DNA of 45,337 bases from Chitinophagaceae bacterium (lineage in GTDB: Bacteria; Bacteroidota; Bacteroidia; Chitinophagales; Chitinophagaceae). Under the pieces are notes generated by a model, which saw only the letters and a program-made list of their open reading frames with translations, was not told where the DNA came from and did not search any database. Shown in pieces: positions 1 to 7,757 of this stretch (position 1 is its first letter; every line of letters starts with the position of its first letter). The stretch covers positions 1 to 45,337 of the forward strand of contig JACCYQ010000228.1 of the NCBI GenBank assembly GCA_013696395.1, read 5' to 3'. Both the position numbers and the translations under genes were made by a program.

Positions 1-549
1 GGTTACCTGGAAGCACAGGATTTTTCTAATAAAGGAAAAGAATTCTGGATTGCTTACCCTGCGCATCTTGATGGTACAGGATCAGTTATGGGTATATACA
101 TAACTTCTGATGTTAGTACTACCGGAAGTTTAATAGCTGGAACTGAGGTTGTCAATTTTACAGTAACAGCTAACCAGGTAATTAAAATTTTTCTTGGGCC
201 AAATGGTGGAGGGGACGCCTCCAATATTCCGGTATATTTAAGTAATCATGATGCAATTACAACCGGGGCTGGCATTAAGATAACTGCAGAAAAGGATATC
301 ATCATTTACTCCCATATTATCAGGTCAGCTCGATCAGGCGCCACATTGGTATTACCTACAAAAGTCTGGGGCCGGGAATATATAGTTCCCAGTTTCAAAA
401 ATTTTGGAAGTGGAGGTGCCAATGCAGGCTATGCCTATGATTTTAAAACTTCGAATTTAAATACGATTAGCAGGGGCACACATGAGATTATCATTGGATT
501 TTTTATCGGTAACCAATATGGAGATACCTGCCCAAGGAATATTTGGTAA
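1..549 (+). CDS. IgGFc-binding-like secreted protein, 3' part, probably truncated
   Basis: The frame is open from the first base, so the true start lies upstream. The visible product is 182 residues. It opens with a DFSNKGKEFWIAYP-type stretch, followed by a beta-rich segment with YITSDVS and LPTKVWGREYIVPS. This resembles the N-terminal IgGFc-binding domain of large Bacteroidota surface proteins, which are normally many hundreds of residues long and end in a T9SS sorting domain. Here the protein stops at 549, after a tail (GNQYGDTCPRNIW) that I cannot match to the family, and only a few bases before the convergent M56 peptidase gene. The other two forward frames carry stops soon after position 420, so a single simple frameshift does not restore a longer protein inside the window. 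The family call is from memory of the motif. Truncation is an inference. Confidence 0.6.
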   Translation, partial: GYLEAQDFSNKGKEFWIAYPAHLDGTGSVMGIYITSDVSTTGSLIAGTEVVNFTVTANQVIKIFLGPNGGGDASNIPVYLSNHDAITTGAGIKITAEKDIIIYSHIIRSARSGATLVLPTKVWGREYIVPSFKNFGSGGANAGYAYDFKTSNLNTISRGTHEIIIGFFIGNQYGDTCPRNIW

Positions 550-553
550 TTTA

Positions 554-2284
554 TTATAGCCTGATGATCTTATTGTCGCGGATGGCTTTGATCTTTTTAA
601 CTTCCACTTCCAATGCTTTCCTTTTTTCGATGATTAGCGGAATGGAAATTTCCGGATGAATTATTTCCTGCTCTTTGTTTTTCATCACGTAAGTCTCAAT
701 AGAATTTAAGGTATTGATTGCGACTGAATATTCTTTTACCAGACTATCCAATTTAAAATGGGTTAGTTCTTTTTGTAGCTGGATATTCATTTTTTCAAGG
801 TCTACATTGTTAATGGAATGACGTAATCTATCCTCCATTTTTTCCCAGTTTATTTTATCCAATTCTGCCAGGTAAACATTTTGTAATTGAAGTTTTTGAT
901 CAGAAGTTAAGGCATCAGCAATATTTTTTTCTATCTCATTCCATTTTGCTTTTTCTAAAACCACTCTGCTGGCTTCTACAATTTCTTCCACTTGTGCTTC
1001 CTGCAAAGTAGTTAATTCCGGTTCAATAACTTCGGTTGCATTTACGTATACATAATCACCAGGGGTAGGAGAAATTTCATTATCTGCAATGGCTTGCAGT
1101 TCAGATGTATTTTCGTTTATTGGTATTGGTGAATTAGCAGGTGCTGGTTCAACATTTATCAACGCGTCCATTTCATTTACAGTATTGGATGAAGATGTTT
1201 TTGCCATTATTTTTAATGCAGATCCATTTTCCGGTTGTTCACCAGTGAAAAAGTAAAAAGGATTTGTAGCATTCAGTAATGCAAAATTTTCAGAACCTTC
1301 TTTTTGTGGTTTGCTCATTATAAAGATGCCCTGGATAGCTATAATACAAATAAGCCCGGCAAAGATTCCGGTCATTTTTTTGATTGATGTGGATGCGGCA
1401 TGCTGGATGCCTAAGATGGTTTCAATACGATGAAGTAAATCATTCTTTTTACCGTTTGCTGCTAATGCAATAGAAAATGAAGTATTAGTTTTTTCAAGCA
1501 TCAATAACGCTGTGGCATAGCCATGTGGGTCATATTGAAAATGTAATACGGTTTCATCACAGCTTTTTTCTCTTTCTCTTTCTATTTGCCTGATAAATAA
1601 TTTTACAAAAGGATTAAAATATAGAATGGTTTGTATAAATGTGATCCAAAGATTTACCAGGTAGTCATGTCTTTTAATATGAGCCAGTTCATGCAACAAT
1701 ACAGCTTCCATCTGTCCAGAAGTAAGCCGGTTAACTGCTGCCAACGGAACCAGGATCATCGGTTTGATATAACCAATCGTAACCGGCGAATTGACCAGGT
1801 CCGAAATGTAAATGGATACTGGTTTTTTTATACCTAAACGGATTGCAACCTGCTGTACAAACAAACGCCATTCAACATTCATTTTCTTTTGACCCTGGGA
1901 TTGTAGTTGATTTACAAAACGGTAATTACGGGCAAATTTTACCAGGGGAATAAACAATAAAAAAAGATAAAGTACCGATGCTATAGAAAGTGACGATTGC
2001 ATCCATGTATTAATTTCTGCATAGCCATTAATTGCAGAGAAAGCTGAAGATAAAACGGTTTCTGGTGATCCGGTAAACAGATGACTGAATAATGTAACCA
2101 GGAACCATGCAAATCCGCCGGTTAAAAATATAACAGCAATAAAACTTTTAATAACCGGGGATGAGGATGTTTTAAAAGAAAAAACAACCTGGTAAATAAC
2201 CCATAAAAAAGCTAGTTGCCATAAACTGTTAAGCAGTGCCCAGCCAAGTGACTGGAGAAATGCAGCATGACCGATTTCGGGCAT
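554..2284 (-). CDS. BlaR1/MecR1-type M56 family membrane metallopeptidase
   Basis: A 576-residue integral membrane zinc protease of the M56 (BlaR1) family. These proteins sense a signal and cleave a BlaI/MecI repressor to derepress its targets. Hydrophobic segments lie near residues 12-35, 48-70 and 97-115, the zinc motif HELAH is at 198-202, a further glutamate in the REKSCDE segment near 244 is the likely third ligand, and a fourth membrane segment is at about 305-323. In classical BlaR1 a penicillin-binding sensor domain follows. Here the remaining 250 residues are instead charged and helical, with short imperfect repeats of the KxxWxExE type (about 445-520). No SxxK/SxN/KTG sensor pattern was seen, so a beta-lactam ligand is not supported. 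The gene starts one base after the blaI-like stop, so the two are co-transcribed. No known substrate besides the neighbouring repressor can be named. Confidence 0.9.
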   Translation of the reverse strand: MPEIGHAAFLQSLGWALLNSLWQLAFLWVIYQVVFSFKTSSSPVIKSFIAVIFLTGGFAWFLVTLFSHLFTGSPETVLSSAFSAINGYAEINTWMQSSLSIASVLYLFLLFIPLVKFARNYRFVNQLQSQGQKKMNVEWRLFVQQVAIRLGIKKPVSIYISDLVNSPVTIGYIKPMILVPLAAVNRLTSGQMEAVLLHELAHIKRHDYLVNLWITFIQTILYFNPFVKLFIRQIEREREKSCDETVLHFQYDPHGYATALLMLEKTNTSFSIALAANGKKNDLLHRIETILGIQHAASTSIKKMTGIFAGLICIIAIQGIFIMSKPQKEGSENFALLNATNPFYFFTGEQPENGSALKIMAKTSSSNTVNEMDALINVEPAPANSPIPINENTSELQAIADNEISPTPGDYVYVNATEVIEPELTTLQEAQVEEIVEASRVVLEKAKWNEIEKNIADALTSDQKLQLQNVYLAELDKINWEKMEDRLRHSINNVDLEKMNIQLQKELTHFKLDSLVKEYSVAINTLNSIETYVMKNKEQEIIHPEISIPLIIEKRKALEVEVKKIKAIRDNKIIRL

Positions 2285-2285
2285 A

Positions 2286-2675
2286 TTACTGTTTTTTAAG
2301 ACTGTTCAATAATTCCTGTATCTGCGCTAATTCAACATCACTCATATTTTGTTTATCATTACCTAAAGCCTGGATCACTAACTGGGTAGATGAGCCCCCG
2401 AACAGGGAATCGATCATTTTAGTGAGCATATGCTTTTGGGTTTTTTCTTTATTTACTGCGGCCTGGTAAATATGGGTACGCATAGAATCATCCCTTTTTA
2501 CCAATCCTTTTTCATTCATAATCTGCATCAACTTTAAAGTTGTAGTGTAGCCAACATCTTTGGTCTTTCCTAATTCTTCATGAACTTCTCTTACGGTGGC
2601 TAATCCTTTGGTCCATATGATCTGGAGAATTTCCAGTTCACTTTCTGTCGGTTTAATAAATTTCGTGGAGCTCAT
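2286..2675 (-). CDS. BlaI/MecI/CopY family transcriptional repressor
   Basis: A winged-helix repressor of 129 residues, the usual size for BlaI/MecI. The start chosen is the ATG read from 2675, giving MSSTKFIKPTESELEILQII, which matches the family N-terminus (PTxxELEIL). A longer frame up to 2780 would add 35 residues that read through the probable operator and look non-coding. The DNA-binding helix region VREVHEELGKTKDVGYTTTLKLMQIM is followed by the wing and a C-terminal dimerisation segment. The protein is expected to bind an inverted repeat upstream of its own operon and to be inactivated by proteolysis through the adjacent M56 peptidase, whose gene follows after one base. What signal triggers this, and whether antibiotics are involved, cannot be read from the sequence. 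Confidence 0.92.
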   Translation of the reverse strand: MSSTKFIKPTESELEILQIIWTKGLATVREVHEELGKTKDVGYTTTLKLMQIMNEKGLVKRDDSMRTHIYQAAVNKEKTQKHMLTKMIDSLFGGSSTQLVIQALGNDKQNMSDVELAQIQELLNSLKKQ

Positions 2676-2683
2676 AATTTGTT

Positions 2684-2717
2684 GAATTATAATTCGAATA
2701 TACGACCTTTTTCGTAT
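2684..2717. promoter_or_regulatory. Putative BlaI-type operator upstream of the blaI-blaR1 pair
   Basis: Two palindromes lie 9 to 42 bases upstream of the repressor start. The first is a perfect 12-base palindrome, GAATTATAATTC (2684-2695). The second is ATACGA (2700-2705) and TCGTAT (2712-2717), a perfect 6-base inverted repeat with a 6-base spacer. BlaI/MecI repressors bind short dyads beside their own start, so position and symmetry fit autoregulation. On the minus strand TATATTCG within this region is one mismatch from the Bacteroidota -7 box TAnnTTTG, so repressor binding would block the promoter. Assignment is inferred, not matched to a known site. Confidence 0.5.
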
Positions 2718-2824
2718 GACTGTAATCCCGCCCATCATTTTTATTTTTTTTAACAATCCCAGATTATAGAATGGTGGCAACGCCTCCGGTTACTGGAAAG
2801 GGTATAATTTTTTTAAAATTATAT

Positions 2825-3532
2825 TTATAAGCGCCTGTACATATTATAAGGTATACGTTTTAAGAACCAGGCAACCAGGCCCCAGCGCTTGCTTATATAA
2901 ACCTTTGTTTTTTTATTTTCAATAGCCTGAATAATTTGTTTCGCAGCTTTTTCAACCGGTACCATCCAGAATACTTTTCCATTATGCTTTTTAGTTGCTA
3001 CAAAGCCAGGTTCAATGGTGGTAATATAAACTGGCTTTAATGATTTGTGTGCCCGTATGGCTAGTCCTTCCAGGTAAACAGTCTGAAATGCTTTGGCGGC
3101 ACTGTAAGCTGGGGAAATTGAATTTCCACGATTAGCAGCAATGGAAGATATTACGGCAAGTTGACCATGTCCCTGCTTCATGAACAAACTAAATGCCCAA
3201 TGCGCTATTTCAAGGAATGCATTCACGTTTAATTGTACCATTCTATCTTCCTTTTCCCACTCATACTTTTCATTTACTTCACCACCTCCCGCACTAATAA
3301 TTAATAGGTCAAGTCCTCCTATTTGTTCTTTGAGCAATTCCAAATGTCGAAGTGAAGTAGATTCGGTAATATCAAAACAAGCAGTTACTATATTAGGTTG
3401 ATCCAACTTTAACCGGTTCAAAAGTTCACACCTTCTACCGGTTATGCCTACCTTATTTTTTAAGTAGGCATATTTTTCAGCCAGGCATTTTCCTATTCCT
3501 GAACTGGCACCTACAATTATAACCCGTTTCAT
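2825..3532 (-). CDS. Short-chain dehydrogenase/reductase (SDR) family oxidoreductase
   Basis: A 235-residue classical SDR with a Rossmann fold, predicted to be cytosolic and NAD(P)-dependent. The glycine motif GASSGIGK is at residues 8-15, the structural SAGGG segment is near 80, the catalytic serine is in the VISSIAANRG segment, and the YSAAK (YxxxK) catalytic pair is near 143-147. The C-terminus carries a PGFVAT-type loop. The best family resemblance is to the short YqjQ/DltE-like group used on lipids or keto compounds, but the substrate cannot be told from sequence. The gene lies upstream of the blaI pair on the same strand with a gap of about 150 bases that contains the operator, so it is probably a separate transcription unit. 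Confidence 0.92.
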   Translation of the reverse strand: MKRVIIVGASSGIGKCLAEKYAYLKNKVGITGRRCELLNRLKLDQPNIVTACFDITESTSLRHLELLKEQIGGLDLLIISAGGGEVNEKYEWEKEDRMVQLNVNAFLEIAHWAFSLFMKQGHGQLAVISSIAANRGNSISPAYSAAKAFQTVYLEGLAIRAHKSLKPVYITTIEPGFVATKKHNGKVFWMVPVEKAAKQIIQAIENKKTKVYISKRWGLVAWFLKRIPYNMYRRL

Positions 3533-3711
3533 TATTTAAAAAATGATTTTTTGTATTGCGGCTTTTTAAAGCATCTATGAAATATATAACAATCGAAAAT
3601 AATAGAACCTGCCTCATTTTGAAAAAAGATTTAAAATGTGGTGCATGAAACTGGGTTTGGCAACCAATTTGAGTAAATCTTCGATATGATTTATTAATAA
3701 AATTTTATATT

Positions 3712-4188
3712 ATGAAATTCAGGCAAAATTATTTTAACTTTTTGATTGGTGTTCTATGCATTTTCATGGTACCGGTAATTTCCATTTCATGTGATGGTGA
3801 TGATGATGATGTACAAGACATAATCCTGACGCTGACCGGTAATGCAAACGGTGCACAGGAAGTTCCAGCAGTTACAACTGCTGCTACAGGGACTTTAACC
3901 GGAAGCTATAATGACAATACCAATGAGCTGAGCTATACCATTAACTGGACAGGCCTTTCAGGTAATGTTGTTGCCGCACATTTTCATGGTCCGGCTGCAA
4001 CTGGTACAAATGCATCTCCTGTTATTGATTTAACAGTTACAACTAATGGTACAAATGGGAATATAACCGGCACGCAAACACTTAACGCAACCAATGAAGG
4101 ATTTCTGAAAGCAGGAACATTGTATTATAACTTGCATACTGCAGCAAATCCTGGCGGAGAAATAAGAGGCCAGGTTTCTGCTAATTAA
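3712..4188 (+). CDS. CHRD domain-containing lipoprotein
   Basis: A 158-residue exported protein. The N-terminus has a basic start, a hydrophobic core and SISC lipobox-like residues at about 24-27, followed by an acidic DGDDDD run, a pattern common in Bacteroidota lipoproteins headed for the outer membrane or surface. The rest is one CHRD domain (named from chordin): LTGNANGAQEVPAV, then the AAHFHGPA motif, and a C-terminal YYNLHTAANPGGEIRGQV segment. CHRD proteins in bacteria are widespread but have no assigned biochemical role. The gene stands alone, convergent with the radical SAM gene 13 bases downstream. No terminator is visible in that gap. Confidence 0.93.
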   Translation: MKFRQNYFNFLIGVLCIFMVPVISISCDGDDDDVQDIILTLTGNANGAQEVPAVTTAATGTLTGSYNDNTNELSYTINWTGLSGNVVAAHFHGPAATGTNASPVIDLTVTTNGTNGNITGTQTLNATNEGFLKAGTLYYNLHTAANPGGEIRGQVSAN

Positions 4189-4201
4189 TTGGTTATCCGT
4201 A

Positions 4202-5500
4202 TTAGTGTGCAAAGTCAGTTTCGTAAATCCCTTTAATACGTTCTATCGGAGGATTGTAATAACCAAATCTGAGTTGAGGGAATTCTTCTTTCAACAAATT
4301 AATCATTTGTTTCATTCCTAAATATTCACCCGTATCTGATACCCCAATTTTTCCCAGGTACCAATCAGGATCAATATTGAAATTTCTCCATTGAATCATA
4401 TTCAAACCAGTTTCTGCAATTGTTTTGCGAAGTGCTTCATACTCTGCTATATTATCCGTCATACCCGGGAATACAAAATAATTAATTGATGTCCAGCCAC
4501 CTGAATCCCGAACTACTTTCAGGCTGGTAATAATATCTTCAAATACATAATTATTTGGTCGGTAATAAGGAGTATATATTTCACTTCTTAATGAATTGGT
4601 GCTTACACGGATGCTGTTTAGTCCCGCTTTACAAAGAGCTTTTACTGCATCTGGTTTTGACCCATTAGTGTTTATATTGAGACTTCCTTTTGAAGTATGT
4701 TTTCTTATCTCAATGATGGCTTCGCATAAAACATCTGCCATAAGTAAGGGTTCACCTTCACAGCCCTGCCCAAAACTTACAATAGGAAAAGGAGCTGTTT
4801 CGAGATGTGGTACTGTAAATTCTACAATTTCATGGGCTGTTGGTTTAAACATCAGCCTGTCCTGGTTGGATACAATTGTTTCTTCTTCTGGTTGAAAAGA
4901 AATGCAACCTATACAATTTGCATTGCATGCTGGTGAAGAAGGAACCGGGCATTCCCATCGCCCTATAAAAAAATTCCGTGCTGCAGGGCAATGATAGGTT
5001 AGCGCACAATTATTTCCAAGATGTTCAACCAAACGATTATTCGGGTATGCTTTTAATAAAGCATGGACACCGAAATTAATTTTATCCGTATCATAGCCTT
5101 CACAATCCTGCCTGATGTCTTCCTCTATGCGTATTGCAGGTACATAAAATTTTTCATGGAGCCAGCCCGCAGCAGTATAACAGAATAAAGGCAGGGTAGG
5201 AGCCTCTGGGCAAGTTTCATAAGCGGCAATATAAAATCCTGTATAAGCAGGAGGTATAAAGGCTGCTACGGCCCAACCTTTTTCACATAAGCGCATTTCA
5301 CCAGATTGTACATCTATACCTATTCCATTTCGACCCGGCAATTCATAAAGTTGTCCGCCAGTTGGCAGTTCAATCCATTCTTCAATGGGCACCTGTATTG
5401 CATCCCAACCACTGCGGCCTGTTACATAAAGACTTGTATCCTCAAAAATATTACCCTTGCCATCAGAATAAAGTATATAGGGAGATTGTGAAAGGGACAT
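4202..5500 (-). CDS. Uncharacterised radical SAM protein
   Basis: A 432-residue protein with a central radical SAM domain. The 4Fe-4S/SAM cluster motif CNANCIGC is at residues 192-199 (Cx3Cx2C), followed by a GQGCEGEP segment near 245-251 that corresponds to the GGE SAM-binding motif, then the barrel strands SLNINTNG and SIRVSTNS. The first 190 residues form a separate domain without a recognised fold. Cysteines at 165, 171 and 184 lie just before the cluster motif and could bind a second metal or cluster, but they are not the standard SPASM arrangement. The gene is last in an apparent three-gene minus-strand operon (12-base gap after the small membrane protein). The substrate is unknown. Radical SAM chemistry is secure; everything beyond that is open. 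Confidence 0.88.
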   Translation of the reverse strand: MSLSQSPYILYSDGKGNIFEDTSLYVTGRSGWDAIQVPIEEWIELPTGGQLYELPGRNGIGIDVQSGEMRLCEKGWAVAAFIPPAYTGFYIAAYETCPEAPTLPLFCYTAAGWLHEKFYVPAIRIEEDIRQDCEGYDTDKINFGVHALLKAYPNNRLVEHLGNNCALTYHCPAARNFFIGRWECPVPSSPACNANCIGCISFQPEEETIVSNQDRLMFKPTAHEIVEFTVPHLETAPFPIVSFGQGCEGEPLLMADVLCEAIIEIRKHTSKGSLNINTNGSKPDAVKALCKAGLNSIRVSTNSLRSEIYTPYYRPNNYVFEDIITSLKVVRDSGGWTSINYFVFPGMTDNIAEYEALRKTIAETGLNMIQWRNFNIDPDWYLGKIGVSDTGEYLGMKQMINLLKEEFPQLRFGYYNPPIERIKGIYETDFAH

Positions 5501-5512
5501 ATTGTATTTTGT

Positions 5513-6058
5513 TTATTTTCTGGTTATCTGTTCCCTGCAAAATTCGTTAAACTGATTTTCATTTACATTTTTTTCAATTACCAGGGCTTGAAACAATTTA
5601 TTGTTATGGAGATCAATAGTCAGTATGTCATCTTTCAATATTAAATTTTTAATAGAGGACCACTTTAATTCTTTTTTCGGAAAGGAAGGAAATGTGATTT
5701 TTTCCCGATCCACACATACTACAAGTTTTTGTTTACTGATGTTTTCAAATACAACGATCAGAAAAATGAACAGAACAAACCAAAAATTATGTAATAACAC
5801 CCAGGTGAAAGCGGCAATAATAAAAGGTATTGAAAATTGGGGTTGTTTACTAACCTCTTTTCTTTTTAGTACCCCAAAAATAATCGCATATGAAGCTATC
5901 AGAATGGCCCCTAATAAAGGCCAGTGATATTTGTTCGTATTTATTAATTGGTAAGCAATGTATAAAAAAGCAAAAAAATTCATAGCAACTATCAGCCAGC
6001 TTATTTTCTGGTAAGTATTTTTTTTCGAATTTTTCAAAACCAGTTCATACGCCTTCAT
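5513..6058 (-). CDS. Small integral membrane protein, function unknown
   Basis: A 181-residue protein not recognised as a named family. Hydrophobic segments are at about 20-38, 46-63, 76-92 and 93-108, arranged as two closely spaced pairs. The C-terminal 75 residues are soluble and resemble a small PH-like fold (alternating strands such as KITFPSFPKKELKWSSIKNLILKDD in pattern, then a helix near the end). It lies 19 bases after the ureohydrolase gene and 12 bases before the radical SAM gene on the same strand, so co-transcription is likely. Nothing in its sequence indicates which neighbour it serves. Confidence 0.75.
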   Translation of the reverse strand: MKAYELVLKNSKKNTYQKISWLIVAMNFFAFLYIAYQLINTNKYHWPLLGAILIASYAIIFGVLKRKEVSKQPQFSIPFIIAAFTWVLLHNFWFVLFIFLIVVFENISKQKLVVCVDREKITFPSFPKKELKWSSIKNLILKDDILTIDLHNNKLFQALVIEKNVNENQFNEFCREQITRK

Positions 6059-6077
6059 AATAAAAAACCGTGAAATT

Positions 6078-7124
6078 TTATTTGTCGTTACTCAAAACCA
6101 TCAGGTTGCAAAGTTTAAATAATACCCTTGCTCCAACATTGGCATCCCAGTTATTTTCCCCAATACCAACTTCATTCAGATCGAATCCTATTAATTGTCG
6201 TCCGCTTTGTATTAAGTTTTTTAGGAGATAGTATATTTCTTCAGTTTCAAAACCGCCAGCTACAGGAGTTCCTGTATTAGGACAAAGTTTTGGATCCAGT
6301 CCGTCAATATCAAAACTTAAATGTACTTTTTGGGGCAATTCTTTTATTATATCATCAACAACATTTTTCCAGGTATCGCCTTCGTACAAACGTTCTTTGA
6401 TGTTACGATCAAAGAAGGTGCTGATCTTTTCCGGGTTATCATTAATATATTCCAGTTCACCATCAGAATAATCCCTGATACCGACTTGCACTAATTTTTT
6501 TAATGCTGGAATTTCTGTTAGCGCATTATACATTATGCTGGCATGGGAATATTTAAAACCTTCATAAGAAATTCTAAGATCACAATGTGCATCAATCTGG
6601 AGGATGCCAAATTCGCCATGTTTTTCTGCCTGCGCCTTAAAAAATCCAAGTGGAACGCTATGGTCTCCACCCAATACCCCCACTAACTTATTTTTATCGA
6701 GTAAAGCTTTTGTTTGCTCATAAACCCAGGAGTTTAAAAACAGGCCACCTTCGTTTACTTCTTTTATGGCTTTGCACATAAACTGATTATCTTCAACCCG
6801 CTCACCTTTCGAAATATAATCAATGTATAATTCAGCTTCCTTACGCAGGTAATCGTTTTTCAATAAAACCTTTTGGTCATAGGGTCGCATATAAAATCCT
6901 TGTCGCCAGGCATTCGGAGCATCAGGATCAAACAAATCAATTTGTAAACTGGCTTTAAAAATATGGTCAGTATTTCTTGCAGTCCCTACACCATAGCTCA
7001 CGCTCACTTCCCAGGGAATTGGTAAAATAACCAACCGGGATTCTTCTTCCGAAAATGGTAAGCCGAAAATATTATTGTTGGGATTTCCCGCAATATTCGG
7101 ATCAAAAGTAGATAAATCGGTCAT
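6078..7124 (-). CDS. Arginase/agmatinase family ureohydrolase
   Basis: A 348-residue binuclear manganese hydrolase of the ureohydrolase fold, which splits guanidino or formimino compounds (arginine, agmatine, formiminoglutamate) to release urea or formamide. All metal-binding motifs are intact: GGDHS at 152-156, DAHCD at 178-182 and SFDIDGLDP at 270-278. A SHASIMYN segment at 193-200 sits where substrate specificity residues lie. Length and the long N-terminal extension fit the group annotated as agmatinase family in Bacteroidota. The exact substrate is not decided by the sequence. It is the first gene of the minus-strand trio and is transcribed divergently from ccmE. Confidence 0.9.
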   Translation of the reverse strand: MTDLSTFDPNIAGNPNNNIFGLPFSEEESRLVILPIPWEVSVSYGVGTARNTDHIFKASLQIDLFDPDAPNAWRQGFYMRPYDQKVLLKNDYLRKEAELYIDYISKGERVEDNQFMCKAIKEVNEGGLFLNSWVYEQTKALLDKNKLVGVLGGDHSVPLGFFKAQAEKHGEFGILQIDAHCDLRISYEGFKYSHASIMYNALTEIPALKKLVQVGIRDYSDGELEYINDNPEKISTFFDRNIKERLYEGDTWKNVVDDIIKELPQKVHLSFDIDGLDPKLCPNTGTPVAGGFETEEIYYLLKNLIQSGRQLIGFDLNEVGIGENNWDANVGARVLFKLCNLMVLSNDK

Positions 7125-7273
7125 GACTGAATTTTTATGGAAAAGGGATGCAAGTTAAACCCGTTTGTCTTAGCATCAAAATGAACAATTAACGCCTGGT
7201 CATGTTACCATTTCTTTAACGTTCATATTTATAAATTAAGGCTGATAAATGGAACAATACGGCATTTCTGCAA

Positions 7274-7281
7274 TAACTTTG
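7274..7281 (+). promoter_or_regulatory. Probable -7 promoter box for ccmE
   Basis: TAACTTTG followed by C matches the Bacteroidota -7 consensus TAnnTTTG, 17 bases upstream of the ATG at 7299. No clear -33 TTG element is seen at the usual spacing. Confidence 0.45.
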
Positions 7282-7298
7282 CCGTGCATTTTAAAACT

Positions 7299-7748
7299 AT
7301 GAAGAAATTACATATAGTTATCCTTGTTCTGATCGCCATTTCCATTGCTGTCCTTATTAGTTTTATGGGTTCTTTAACTACCTACGATACGGTTGAAACC
7401 GCTAAAAATAAGCCGGGCAAATTTGTTCACCTGGTTGCCAAACTCGATACAAAACAACCTATTGAATACGATGCAATAAATAATCCTAATTACATGAGTT
7501 TTACCGCTATTGATTCGGTGGGTGGTTCCGTAAAAGTTGTTTATCATAATGCAAAACCTGAAAATTTTGAGCATAGTACACGTTTGGTTTTAAAAGGTGC
7601 TATGCAAAAGGAATTCTTTGAATGCAGGGAAATACTGATGAAGTGTCCGTCAAAATACAAAGATGATCAAGAAGCTGCCCAAAAGAATATACCGGTTGCT
7701 GCTTCAATAAGCTATCCCACCAAACAAACTACTGCTTTAAAAAAATAA
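7299..7748 (+). CDS. ccmE: Cytochrome c maturation heme chaperone CcmE (CxxxY type)
   Basis: A 149-residue heme chaperone of the system I cytochrome c maturation pathway. It has an N-terminal membrane anchor (about residues 5-23) and an OB-fold periplasmic domain. Start: the ATG at 7299 is preferred to an in-frame GTG at 7284, which only adds five residues. In most proteobacterial CcmE the heme is bound covalently by a histidine in an HxxxY motif. Here the equivalent sequence is CPSKY, with Cys116 and Tyr120, so the histidine is replaced by cysteine. Known CxxxY CcmE proteins occur in archaea and some bacteria with a variant system I*. The gene is followed 9 bases later by ccmF, the heme ligation partner, which supports the assignment. 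It is divergent from the ureohydrolase operon. Confidence 0.93.
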   Translation: MKKLHIVILVLIAISIAVLISFMGSLTTYDTVETAKNKPGKFVHLVAKLDTKQPIEYDAINNPNYMSFTAIDSVGGSVKVVYHNAKPENFEHSTRLVLKGAMQKEFFECREILMKCPSKYKDDQEAAQKNIPVAASISYPTKQTTALKK

Positions 7749-7757
7749 TTATCCCTG

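Noticed and set aside
1631-1837. Plus-strand frame inside the M56 peptidase gene
   Set aside because: It is antisense to a well-supported zinc motif region and has no family features.
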